From an uncultured Phycisphaerales bacterium (GTDB taxonomy: Bacteria; Planctomycetota; Phycisphaerae; Tepidisphaerales; Tepidisphaeraceae), in contig CAIQIQ010000126.1 in assembly GCA_903871935.1 (NCBI GenBank), positions 62,001-126,000 of the forward strand: a stretch of DNA of 64,000 nt, in the 5' to 3' direction. The translations under genes and the position numbers were made by a program. A model generated the notes under the pieces. The model was not told where the DNA came from. It saw only the letters and a list, made by a program, of their open reading frames with translations, and did not search any database. Below, piece by piece: positions 34,101 to 42,089 of the stretch (its first letter is position 1; each line of letters begins with the position of its first letter).

Positions 34101-34154
34101 TTGGTCATTGGTCCTTGGTCATGGATTGGTCATTGGGAGCTGGGCATTGGTCAT
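34101..34154. repeat. Clustered TTGGTCAT repeats
   Basis: TTGGTCAT occurs at 34101, 34115, 34126 and 34147, with TTGGTCCT at 34108. The cluster covers the stop codon of the next minus-strand gene and supplies its last codons. Confidence 0.7.
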
Positions 34155-34856
34155 TACCTTCAGCATCAGGTCGCCCCGCGACAAGATCGCACCCTCGGCC
34201 GTTATCCCCACCGCCGCCCGAATCGCATCCAAACCATGCCGCTCGATCAGCCTCCCCATCCGATCGTGCTTCTTTGCGTTTTTTTTGAACATCTCCACCA
34301 GCCGATCGACAATCTCGATCGTATTCTCATCACTTACATTCTCCACCAACTGCTGCCCGATCCGCGGCTTCCCGCCACCGTTGCCGCCGATGAGAATCGT
34401 CCAACCCTTCGGTCGGCCGACCAGGCCGATATCACGAAAGTTTGTCTCCCCGCACTGGAACGTGCAGCCGCTGACCGCAAACTTCATCTTCCCCGGCAGC
34501 GCCATGCCATGATACCGCTCATCCAGAATCCTCCCCATCGTCAAGCTGCTCTGCTGCCCGCGCTTGCAGAAATCCATTCCCGGGCACGCCTTCACACTGC
34601 GTACGACGCTCCCCACAACACATCCCGGCGTCATCCCCAATTCCTGCCAGATCTGGTCAACCTTCTCCGCGGTCACTCCGATCAACGCGATCCGCTGTTC
34701 GCTGGTCACTTTGATCGTCAACTCATGCCGCTCCGCCACATCTGCAATCCGCCTCAGCGTTGCCGGGTCGGCCACCCCACACACCAAGTGCGGCGCAACC
34801 GCGTAGGTCTGCTTGTCTCGCTGGACAATAACGCCCCTGTCGCCATCTTGAAGCAT
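34119..34856 (-). CDS. Minimal siroheme nitrite/sulfite reductase-like protein
   Basis: Protein of 245 residues equal to about one half of an assimilatory sulfite/nitrite reductase. It has a ferredoxin-like N-terminal half domain (residues 1-75) and the full 4Fe-4S/siroheme cysteine set: Cys91-x5-Cys97 and Cys131-x3-Cys135 (ACPGMDFCKRG, SGCTFQCGE). Small stand-alone proteins of this type are known in anaerobes and archaea, with unclear substrates. It starts 8 bases after pheT on the same strand, with AGGTG 6 bases before the ATG, so it is co-transcribed with pheT. Its last eleven residues (MTNAQLPMTNP) are encoded by the TTGGTCAT repeat cluster, so the native C-terminus has been replaced. Confidence 0.82.
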   Translation of the reverse strand: MLQDGDRGVIVQRDKQTYAVAPHLVCGVADPATLRRIADVAERHELTIKVTSEQRIALIGVTAEKVDQIWQELGMTPGCVVGSVVRSVKACPGMDFCKRGQQSSLTMGRILDERYHGMALPGKMKFAVSGCTFQCGETNFRDIGLVGRPKGWTILIGGNGGGKPRIGQQLVENVSDENTIEIVDRLVEMFKKNAKKHDRMGRLIERHGLDAIRAAVGITAEGAILSRGDLMLKVMTNAQLPMTNP

Positions 34857-34864
34857 CTTTGCAC

Positions 34865-36874
34865 CTACACTCGCAACGTCGCCCCAAGCTGGGTTTTCGC
34901 CGCCTCGACCACTTTCTGCACGGACGCCTCCACACCCTCGGCCGTGAGTGTCGTCGTCGGCGAACGGAACACCAGCGTGATCGTCACGCTCTTGAGATCT
35001 TTTTCCAGCGGCTTGCCGCGATACGTCGTCACGTATTCGGTCGCCTCGAGGTCCAACGGCTTCTGCTCCGTCACCACCTTTTCTATCTGCTCATAACGGA
35101 CATTGTCCCCCACGATCAGCGACACGTCGCGCCGCACCGCCGGGAACTTCGGCAGATGCACAAGCTGCGGCACATGCTGACACTCGTTCACCAGCATCGT
35201 CAGTTCTAATTCCGCCGCGAACGGCCGCGTTCGCAGCGACAGCGTATCGCAAACGTTCTTTGCGACACGCCCGATCCGTCCCACACTCTTCCCGCCCCAT
35301 AACACCACGCCCGCCACTCCTTGCCCAAACCCGGCCGAATCACGCGGCTCCACGCTTATTGCCCGCCTGCCGTCCAACTTCGCCAACAGTTGTTCGACCG
35401 CCCCGCGCACCTCATGCTCATCTTCGCTGCCAACCAGCGCCAGGCGGCGTTTCTCCACTACATTGCCCGCTCCGTCATACCAGAAGGTCGAGCCCATCTC
35501 GAACAGCTTCACCTGCCCATTGCCCACGCTTTGGTTGCGGAACAGCGATTCCAGCAGCCCTGGAAGAATGCTCGGCCGCAGATGCGCATCGGCCTTGCGG
35601 ATCCGCACATCCGCCCGCAGCAGCGATGCCGCCTCGGCGGGCCGGAACGGCTCCACCAGATTATCACTCGTCCACGTAAATGTGATCGATTCAAAATACC
35701 CCGCCGCGATCAGCGCCCGCCGCATCAGCTCAATCGCCTTGGCATCCGACTCGGGCGGCGTTACTCGAATCGAAATCTCCTCGCGCACCGGCACCCGCCC
35801 ATACCCGATCACCCGGATCGCCTCTTCAATCAGGTCCGGCTCGATATTGATATCCAGCCGCGCGCTGGGCACCGTACACTCGATCACCTCACCCTTGAGC
35901 ACCGGTGCAAACTGCAGCCGCCGATACGCCTCCATCACCTCATCCACCGGCAAATCGATCCCCAGCAGTGCCTTCATCCGCGCCAGCCGCACCGTCAGCT
36001 TCTTCGCCGCATAGCCCTCCGCCCCAGCTTCCACCACGCCTGCCAGCAGTTCGCCGCCGGCCGTCTCCAGGATCAACTGCGCCGCCCGCAAGCTCGCCCG
36101 CAGCGGCAGTGTTGGATCGATCCGCCGCTCAAACCGATAGGAGCTATCGCTCTTCATCGCAAGAGCTCGCGCCGTCTTGCGAATCGACAGCGGATCGAAT
36201 CGCGCCGACTCCAACAGCACATTCACCGTCTTCTCCGAGACCTCCGTATCCTTGCCACCCATCACTCCCGCCAGCGCCACCGGCCGCCTGGCATCGGCAA
36301 TCACCAGCATATCGGGACTAAGCTTCCGCTCATGTCCGTCAATGCTCACAATGCTCTCTCCCGCGTTGGCGCGCCGAACCACGATCCGCTCTTCCTGCAG
36401 CATGTCATAGTCAAACGCGTGCAGAGGCTGTCCCATCTCGAACATGACATAGTTGGTCACATCGACGATGTTATTGATCGGCCGAAGCCCCATCGCCGCC
36501 AGCCGGCGCTGCATCCACGCCGGGCTCGGGCCGATCTTCACACCCTTGACCACCCGTGCCGTGTAATGCGGACAGAGATCCAGCGCCTCAATCTGCACCT
36601 TCGTCGCCGCCGCGCATGGCCTTGCCGATTCTATTACATTCACCGGGGGCGCCTGCGTCGCCCGATTCAGCAGCGCCCCCAGTTCGCGCGCAACTCCTGT
36701 ATAAGACAGGCAATCGCTCCGGTTGCTGGTCACCTCGACATCAAACACGGTGTCATCGCCAAATCTCTCAATGACCTCTACCGGCAATCCGCCATGGGTC
36801 AAAGCCTCGGCCGCCGCCTGCGCGTCGGTCGCTCCGGGGAGATACTCACCTAACCATTCAAGGCTGATCTTCAT
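34865..36874 (-). CDS. pheT: Phenylalanine-tRNA ligase beta subunit, short form
   Basis: Subunit of 669 residues of the enzyme that charges tRNA-Phe. The start MKISLEWLGEYLPG is family-typical, but GLPVEVIERFG runs directly into FDVEVTSNRSDCLSYTGVARE, so the roughly 110-residue OB-fold tRNA-binding (EMAP-II) domain is absent. The B3/B4 editing domain (about residues 150-300), B5 helix-turn-helix, catalytic-like core, and C-terminal ferredoxin-fold anticodon-binding domain (LPKFPAVRRDVSLIVGD) are all present. Short beta subunits are, to my knowledge, usual in planctomycetes. No pheS gene is adjacent. The siroheme-reductase-like gene follows after 8 bases. Confidence 0.95.
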   Translation of the reverse strand: MKISLEWLGEYLPGATDAQAAAEALTHGGLPVEVIERFGDDTVFDVEVTSNRSDCLSYTGVARELGALLNRATQAPPVNVIESARPCAAATKVQIEALDLCPHYTARVVKGVKIGPSPAWMQRRLAAMGLRPINNIVDVTNYVMFEMGQPLHAFDYDMLQEERIVVRRANAGESIVSIDGHERKLSPDMLVIADARRPVALAGVMGGKDTEVSEKTVNVLLESARFDPLSIRKTARALAMKSDSSYRFERRIDPTLPLRASLRAAQLILETAGGELLAGVVEAGAEGYAAKKLTVRLARMKALLGIDLPVDEVMEAYRRLQFAPVLKGEVIECTVPSARLDINIEPDLIEEAIRVIGYGRVPVREEISIRVTPPESDAKAIELMRRALIAAGYFESITFTWTSDNLVEPFRPAEAASLLRADVRIRKADAHLRPSILPGLLESLFRNQSVGNGQVKLFEMGSTFWYDGAGNVVEKRRLALVGSEDEHEVRGAVEQLLAKLDGRRAISVEPRDSAGFGQGVAGVVLWGGKSVGRIGRVAKNVCDTLSLRTRPFAAELELTMLVNECQHVPQLVHLPKFPAVRRDVSLIVGDNVRYEQIEKVVTEQKPLDLEATEYVTTYRGKPLEKDLKSVTITLVFRSPTTTLTAEGVEASVQKVVEAAKTQLGATLRV

Positions 36875-36952
36875 GTCTCTATTCCATCAGTAATTGAGTC
36901 AAGCCGAGACAATGTAAACGCTCGCCCCCCATTGGCAAGCCCCGAAGCATCG

Positions 36953-36981
36953 TTGACATCCCGTCCCCCTCATCGTTCAAT
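36953..36981 (+). promoter_or_regulatory. Promoter of the tRNA gene
   Basis: TTGACA (36953-36958), exactly 17 bases, TTCAAT (36976-36981). Predicted start about 36988, 33 bases before the mature tRNA end. Confidence 0.65.
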
Positions 36982-37020
36982 GCCCTGCCAACGCGGCCGC
37001 CCCAACGGCCCGGCCGCCCG

Positions 37021-37093
<73 letters not shown>

Positions 37094-37438
37094 TTCCACA
37101 GTCTGGAATTGGCTGGAATCCTCGGGAATTCCGCATATGGTTGGTTCAGCGTTCTTGCCACTTTCGCCTGATTCCGCCTCGGCGCGCTCCGCCTGGCGCA
37201 CCTCCCCTGCCTCCCCACCGGCACCGGAACCGGCCACGGCATCGAAATAGGAGTCGGTCACCAGGTTCGCATAGTGCTTCCCGCTGACGTCAATGTTGTG
37301 CCCGATCCACTTTCTGAGCACAAATCGGAGCAACCGCCCTGCCCAGTCAATCTCGCATGACTTGCGCAGCGTGTTGAACAGGTCCGGCCAGACTCCCGAG
37401 TCAGCGCCGTACTTGCGTGCGGTCGTGATCGTACTCAT
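37094..37438 (-). pseudogene. Truncated tyrosine recombinase (integrase) C-terminus
   Basis: About 70 codons at the 5' end of this minus-strand frame resemble the C-terminal catalytic part of planctomycete phage-type integrases: VWPDLFNTLRKSCE (catalytic Arg25), LRKWIGHN (His47 region) and GKHYANLVTDSYFDAV (nucleophile Tyr56). The whole N-terminal and core-binding part is missing, because the NhaD gene ends only 7 bases upstream. The frame continues as low-complexity sequence and then runs antisense through the tRNA, which is not real coding. This is the usual trace of an element integrated at a tRNA 3' end and later lost. No RBS was found at ATG 37438. Confidence 0.7.
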
Positions 37439-37445
37439 GCCTGTA

Positions 37446-38936
37446 CTACAGAAACAGGCACCAGATCAGTACATAGATCGGCAGCAGGATGGGAATGGAG
37501 TAGCGGAGCATGTAGCTGACAAAGCTGGGCGTTTGGCAGCCGTTGCTGTCCGCGATGCTCTTGACCATAAAGTTCGGACCGTTGCCGATGTAGGTAAAGG
37601 CACCAAAGAGCACCGCCCCGGCGGAAATGGCGATGATAAATGCGTTGAGCCCTGGATTGCCAACCAGGAATGCCACTCGTACCTGATCCGGTGTCACCAT
37701 GTCGCCAAGAATCAGGTCGGGGTGGTGCTGGACGGTGGCTTCGACGGCATTGCGCACTCGCCCATCGGGGAGGCCCTCGGGGATCTGCAGATGGCCGGCG
37801 TGAGCCATGCCACTGACGATCTTCTGAGCCTGCTTCACCTCCTTGGGATCAAGATCGCCCAGGCGGACCTTCATGAAGGTGAGATAGGTAGGGGCATTAT
37901 CGAGCAGAGAGGAGAGGACACCCGTGGTGTAGTAGAACTGGCCGGGCGTCTTGATGCGAAGTTGATCCGCGTTGTGCTCAAGATAGCCCAGCGTCGGTGC
38001 CATGGTTGAGAAGATGCCCACAAACAGGATGGCGACTTCCTTGATGGGGGCGTAGCTGAATTCGTTGTGTTGGTGGATTTTTCTGGAGGTCAGGGCGAGA
38101 GACAGCCCGGTCGCCGCCACCATGAGCAGTTCGCGTGAGAAGATCATGTCGCACAGCCGGCCAGCGGTGAGTCCCATCTCACGCAGGCGTCCCACGGATT
38201 CAAAGAAACCGGGTCGGAAGACGGCAAAGACTACCAGGCCGATGAACAGCAGATTATGAATTCCCAGAACATGGACTTGGGGGCCAGCATCGTTGGGGTA
38301 GGTGCGGACAGTATTGCGGGCGGCGATCGTGTCGATGATGAAGAAGATGGCCAGCAGCAGACCGTTCGCTGTCAGCCAGATCGGCCAAAGATGGTCGATG
38401 GTCCAGCGAAAGGGGATGCCATTGAGATAACCCAGAAACAGCGGCGGATCACCGATGGGGGTCAGCATGCCGCCGCAGTTGGCGACGGTGAAGATGAAGA
38501 AGATAACGTGAAAGGGCCTAAGGTGCCCGCGGTTCATGTGGAGAAACGGGCGGATCAGCAGCATCGAAGCGCCGGTGGTGCCGAAGATGTTGGCCAGAAC
38601 CGTGCCCATGGCAAGCATGGTGCAATTGGCCAGGGGGGTGGCTTTGCGGTTGACGCGAATGATGATGCCGCCCGAGATGATGAACAGGGAGGTCAGCAGC
38701 AAGATGAAGCTGATGTATTCCTCCATGGCCAGAATCCAGTGGCCGGGGGCGCGGAGGATGAGGAAGTAGTACAAAGCGGGGATCAGGGCCAGGCCGATCG
38801 CCACTTTGGGGTAGTGTTTCTCCCACCAGTGCTTGGCGACAAATGGCATCAGCGCGATGCTCGCGAGCAGCAGCGCAAATGGTGTGCTCCAGGCCAGGCT
38901 GATGTCGGCGGTTGTCTCCGCCAGGAGCAGAAGCAT
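37446..38936 (-). CDS. nhaD: NhaD-type Na+/H+ antiporter
   Basis: Inner-membrane protein of 496 residues with about 12 hydrophobic segments, of the ion transporter (ArsB/NhaD) superfamily. It exchanges sodium for protons. FGTTGASMLLIRPFL and NCGGMLTPIGDPPLFLGY are the two family re-entrant loop motifs. Unlike some NhaD proteins the C-terminus is short. ATG 38936 follows a perfect TATAAT box by 9 bases with no Shine-Dalgarno, so the transcript is probably leaderless. It diverges from the MscS gene and its 3' end abuts the integrase fragment. Confidence 0.92.
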   Translation of the reverse strand: MLLLLAETTADISLAWSTPFALLLASIALMPFVAKHWWEKHYPKVAIGLALIPALYYFLILRAPGHWILAMEEYISFILLLTSLFIISGGIIIRVNRKATPLANCTMLAMGTVLANIFGTTGASMLLIRPFLHMNRGHLRPFHVIFFIFTVANCGGMLTPIGDPPLFLGYLNGIPFRWTIDHLWPIWLTANGLLLAIFFIIDTIAARNTVRTYPNDAGPQVHVLGIHNLLFIGLVVFAVFRPGFFESVGRLREMGLTAGRLCDMIFSRELLMVAATGLSLALTSRKIHQHNEFSYAPIKEVAILFVGIFSTMAPTLGYLEHNADQLRIKTPGQFYYTTGVLSSLLDNAPTYLTFMKVRLGDLDPKEVKQAQKIVSGMAHAGHLQIPEGLPDGRVRNAVEATVQHHPDLILGDMVTPDQVRVAFLVGNPGLNAFIIAISAGAVLFGAFTYIGNGPNFMVKSIADSNGCQTPSFVSYMLRYSIPILLPIYVLIWCLFL

Positions 38937-38945
38937 ATCGCGTAC

Positions 38946-38951
38946 ATTATA
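38946..38951 (-). promoter_or_regulatory. -10 box (TATAAT) of nhaD
   Basis: Consensus TATAAT on the minus strand, ending 9 bases before ATG 38936. The -35 region is weak. Confidence 0.55.
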
Positions 38952-39280
38952 GTCATCCGGGCAGGCGCGGAAGTGCCTCGCGCGAAGCGGTCCTGCGAAG
39001 GTATGATACCAGCCAAGGCGAGAGCCAGAGAAGACGCCGCAAAACGCGGCATGAGATCGCGGCCTTTTGACTCAAGACCATGTGGTGGTGATAATGCCCG
39101 CCCGGTTTCGGCAGTTCCCTACCCATCGGCATCCTCGTACTCACCCATGCACTTTAGGGCACAGCACGCTAGCCTTGTACCGCCGCTACCGCTTCACTTC
39201 ACGTCAATCGGCTCTTCGCCGGCAATCCCGCGACCCGCAGTGGCACCTAGATGTTCCGGCGTATAGCATAGCTAAGTGCC
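38952..39280. other. Intergenic stretch between divergent nhaD and the MscS gene
   Basis: About 330 bases without a convincing gene. TATAGC (39262-39267) and TAGCTA (39269-39274) are possible -10 boxes for the channel gene. Nothing else recognised. Confidence 0.5.
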
Positions 39281-41662
39281 ATGTACCTGCCAGATTCGGC
39301 AAAACTCTCCTGCATGACTTCAGTTCTGCTGGGAATCGTCCTGAACCTGACCGCTGTGACGGGATTAAGCCAAGACGTCGCAGGGGCACGAGTAGCCCCA
39401 GCACCGCCGACGACCAGTCCGGCGCCCGATTCGCTGGAAATCAGGCTGGCCGAGGCCCGCGCTGATCTGGCGGCGGCCAGCGGCGGAGGCAAACTCAATG
39501 TTCCTGCTGGCGTCTCCGCAGACGATGCCTTGCTGCGGCGGGTGACGCTGGAACGCCTCGTTCGACTGTACGAGGGTCAGGCAGCAGAGAATGAGGCCCT
39601 GGAGACGGCCAAACAGGCCCAGGCCGATGCCGCACGCGAGGCGCAGGCATGGACCGGGTTTGCACAGCCGCAGCCATACTCCATCCTGCTCAAGGACTCG
39701 ATTCGCGAGCAGATCCAGGCGGCCCAGACGCGCATCAGCAGCGCCGAGTCGGCCCAGAAGTCGTTGCAGCAACTTATCGATGCAGCGCGCCCTGCGCTGG
39801 CACAGAGCGAAGGCGCCATCCGCAAACTCAACGAGAGCATCGAAGGAGCCAAGAACCCGGTGACGAAGTCGGCCTTGGTATGGCAGCGCGACTTTGAACG
39901 GATCAAGAGCCGTGTGACGGCGGCCTCGATTGCATCACTGGATGTATCCCTTCAGATCGGCCGGAAACAGGCCGAGGAAGCGGCTTCGCGGCTTGGCCTG
40001 TTGCAGCGTCAGTCGGTTATCGCCGGCGCTGGAGCCGTATTCACCCAGGCCGATCTCGATACAGTGATGGCCAGGCTGGATTCCGAGCAACAGCAACTTC
40101 AGGAGGAGATGGCGGCCGCAATGCAGCAGTATGGCCAGACGCGTGCTGCGATGGATATCGCTCTGGCGGCCCTCCAGGCAACCCGGCAGGCGATCCCGCC
40201 GCAGGATGCCGCGGGACGTTCCCGCCAGGAACTGCTCACCGAGACGGCCGACTTGCGGCGCGCGCAGATGAACACTCAAGGCATAGTCATGGCCGCTCTG
40301 CGCACAGAACAGGACATCGTCACCTCCCAGCGCGCGATGTGGGAGTCGCGATATGCAATGGCCACTGAGACCAGCGCCCGTACGTTGCTGCAGGCAAGTC
40401 TGAGCATGTCGCAGCTTTCGCAGCGGGTGCAGTTGTGGAAAGACTACTACCGCCAGCGCAACGACGTCGTTGCCAAGCTGATCGATCAACAGCAAGGTCG
40501 TATCAACGGCATGGACCGGTCATCTGAACTGGTGCCCCTGATCCGGCAGCGACTCCAGAGCTTTGAAGAGTGTAACACCTCCCTGCATCGTACCTATCGC
40601 AGCGCGGAACGGTTTGATCGCCTGCTCCAGCGCTGGGATGAGGACATGCGTGATATCGCGGCGGCTCTGCCCCTGACCGAACGCCTCAGCAACCTGTTCT
40701 CGGATGCCGGGGCATTCGCGGGCAGGATGTGGGGGTTTGAGCTCTTCACGGCCGAGGACACGATCACAGTTGACGGCCAGGCAATCACCGGCAAACGCAG
40801 TGTTACGATCGGCAAGGTCATCCAGGTGCTGCTGATCCTGATTATTGGGTACTGGATAACCGGCCTGTTGGCGCGACTTGTCGAACGCCTGGTGGCGAAA
40901 CGATTCAAGATCGATGCGAATCAGGCGAACCTGATCCGGCGCTGGCTGCGGGCGCTGCTTCTGATGTGCCTGCTGGTGTTCAGCCTGGTGTCGGTAAGAA
41001 TACCGCTGACGGCGTTCGCGTTCGGCGGTGGTGCTCTGGCAATTGCGCTGGGCTTCGGTACACAGACGATCCTGAAGAACCTGGTCAGCGGAGTGATCAT
41101 CCTGTTTGAGAAGCCGTTCAAGGTGGGGGATGTGCTGGATATCGGCGGCAATTGCGGGACCGTCACCAGCATCGGATTGAGGGCGTCGGTAATGCAGTTA
41201 TGGGACAACACTGAGATGCTGATCCCCAACAGCGACCTGCTGGAGAACCGCCTGACCAACTGGACATACTCCAGCCACAGTGTGCGATTCACCATCAGTC
41301 TCGGGGTCGCATATGGTTCCGACACCCGGCTGGTGGTGCGCGTGCTGAGCGAGGTCGCCGAACGGCACGGCCTGGTCGCGAAGGTGCCCAAGCCACAGGT
41401 TTTCTTCACAGCATTCGGCGAAAGCACGCTGAGTTTCGAATTACGCTTCTGGGTGGATGTGCTGAAGGACAACCCTGCCCAGGTCTCCAGCGATCTGCGG
41501 CAGATGATTGCCACCAGTTTCGCCGAACACAGAATTGTGATTGCCTTCCCACAGCGTGATCTGCGGCTCGATGTAAGCAGGCCGTTGCAGGTGCAGATGG
41601 TGGCCCCAGATGGCGTCGCCGCACATGAGGAGGCACGAGTGGTGCCAGACGCAGATCGGTGA
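39281..41662 (+). CDS. Large mechanosensitive channel of the MscS family
   Basis: Inner-membrane channel of 793 residues that opens under membrane tension and releases osmolytes. Signal peptide near the N-terminus (SVLLGIVLNLTAVTG), then a long periplasmic region rich in heptad Gln/Ala/Glu (residues about 45-480), as in MscK-like large members. The last 290 residues hold three membrane helices and the MscS core: LARLVERL, the pore helix TAFAFGGGALAIALGFGTQ, NLVSGVIILFEKPFKVGD, the beta domain (GTVTSIGLRA, LIPNSDLLEN), and a C-terminal domain. ATG 39314 is an alternative start that would place the signal peptide at the very N-terminus. A short truncated regulatory ORF follows after 10 bases. 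Confidence 0.9.
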   Translation: MYLPDSAKLSCMTSVLLGIVLNLTAVTGLSQDVAGARVAPAPPTTSPAPDSLEIRLAEARADLAAASGGGKLNVPAGVSADDALLRRVTLERLVRLYEGQAAENEALETAKQAQADAAREAQAWTGFAQPQPYSILLKDSIREQIQAAQTRISSAESAQKSLQQLIDAARPALAQSEGAIRKLNESIEGAKNPVTKSALVWQRDFERIKSRVTAASIASLDVSLQIGRKQAEEAASRLGLLQRQSVIAGAGAVFTQADLDTVMARLDSEQQQLQEEMAAAMQQYGQTRAAMDIALAALQATRQAIPPQDAAGRSRQELLTETADLRRAQMNTQGIVMAALRTEQDIVTSQRAMWESRYAMATETSARTLLQASLSMSQLSQRVQLWKDYYRQRNDVVAKLIDQQQGRINGMDRSSELVPLIRQRLQSFEECNTSLHRTYRSAERFDRLLQRWDEDMRDIAAALPLTERLSNLFSDAGAFAGRMWGFELFTAEDTITVDGQAITGKRSVTIGKVIQVLLILIIGYWITGLLARLVERLVAKRFKIDANQANLIRRWLRALLLMCLLVFSLVSVRIPLTAFAFGGGALAIALGFGTQTILKNLVSGVIILFEKPFKVGDVLDIGGNCGTVTSIGLRASVMQLWDNTEMLIPNSDLLENRLTNWTYSSHSVRFTISLGVAYGSDTRLVVRVLSEVAERHGLVAKVPKPQVFFTAFGESTLSFELRFWVDVLKDNPAQVSSDLRQMIATSFAEHRIVIAFPQRDLRLDVSRPLQVQMVAPDGVAAHEEARVVPDADR

Positions 41663-41672
41663 GAAAGGACTT

Positions 41673-41774
41673 ATGCAAATGAGCCAACCATACGAGGCCG
41701 TCATCCGCGAGATGCCCGTTTTCCAAGGGTTCACGGAAGCCGGAGTACGACGGCTGATCGAACCCAGACCTTGA
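41673..41774 (+). pseudogene. Truncated cyclic-nucleotide-binding-domain ORF
   Basis: A 33-codon ORF with a good AGGA site, starting 10 bases past the MscS stop. The translation (VIREMPVFQGFTEAGVRRLIEP) resembles the first helix of CRP-type cyclic-nucleotide-binding domains, then stops abruptly. It looks like the 5' remnant of a regulator that was cotranscribed with the channel. Low but real resemblance. Confidence 0.45.
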
Positions 41775-41804
41775 TGCGTTCCACCCGGTAGGTATTGCCG
41801 CCGT

Positions 41805-42080
41805 CTATCGCCCCACCTCGACCCTTACCGATAACCCTACAACCCCCCGCGCCTGCTTCTCCAGCAGTTCCAGAATCTTTGCATCATTCAGCTTCACACG
41901 GGAATCGGCCACACCTGCCGTGTCCTGAGGCTTCACCGGCGCCCTGCCCGAAAGCATCCAGCGGATCGCCGAGCAGCATATAGGGGTAGAGAGCACGCCG
42001 AACACGGTCACGCCAGCGATACTCGACACGACGGCGATGCCCGGGCAACCCGGATACCCGCGCCAGTACGCTTCCAGATG
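41805..42080 (-). pseudogene. C-terminal remnant of a second RND efflux pump
   Basis: The minus-strand frame reads GIAVVSSIAGVTVFGVL then STPICCSAIRWM. It aligns with the last transmembrane helix of HAE1-type pumps (A-V-F-S-G-M-L-G-V-T-L-F-G-I-F-L-T-P-V-F pattern), followed by a hydrophilic tail ending GLSVRVEVGR. The rest of the pump is gone. It directly follows the intact RND operon on the same strand, and its sequence differs from the intact pump's C-terminus, so it is not a duplication of that end. A small real protein from ATG-like GTG 42029 cannot be excluded. Confidence 0.5.
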
Positions 42081-42089
42081 CCCGCAGGC

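Noticed and set aside
35321..36853. Plus-strand 510-codon frame
   Set aside because: Antisense to pheT, Arg/His/Pro-rich, no family.
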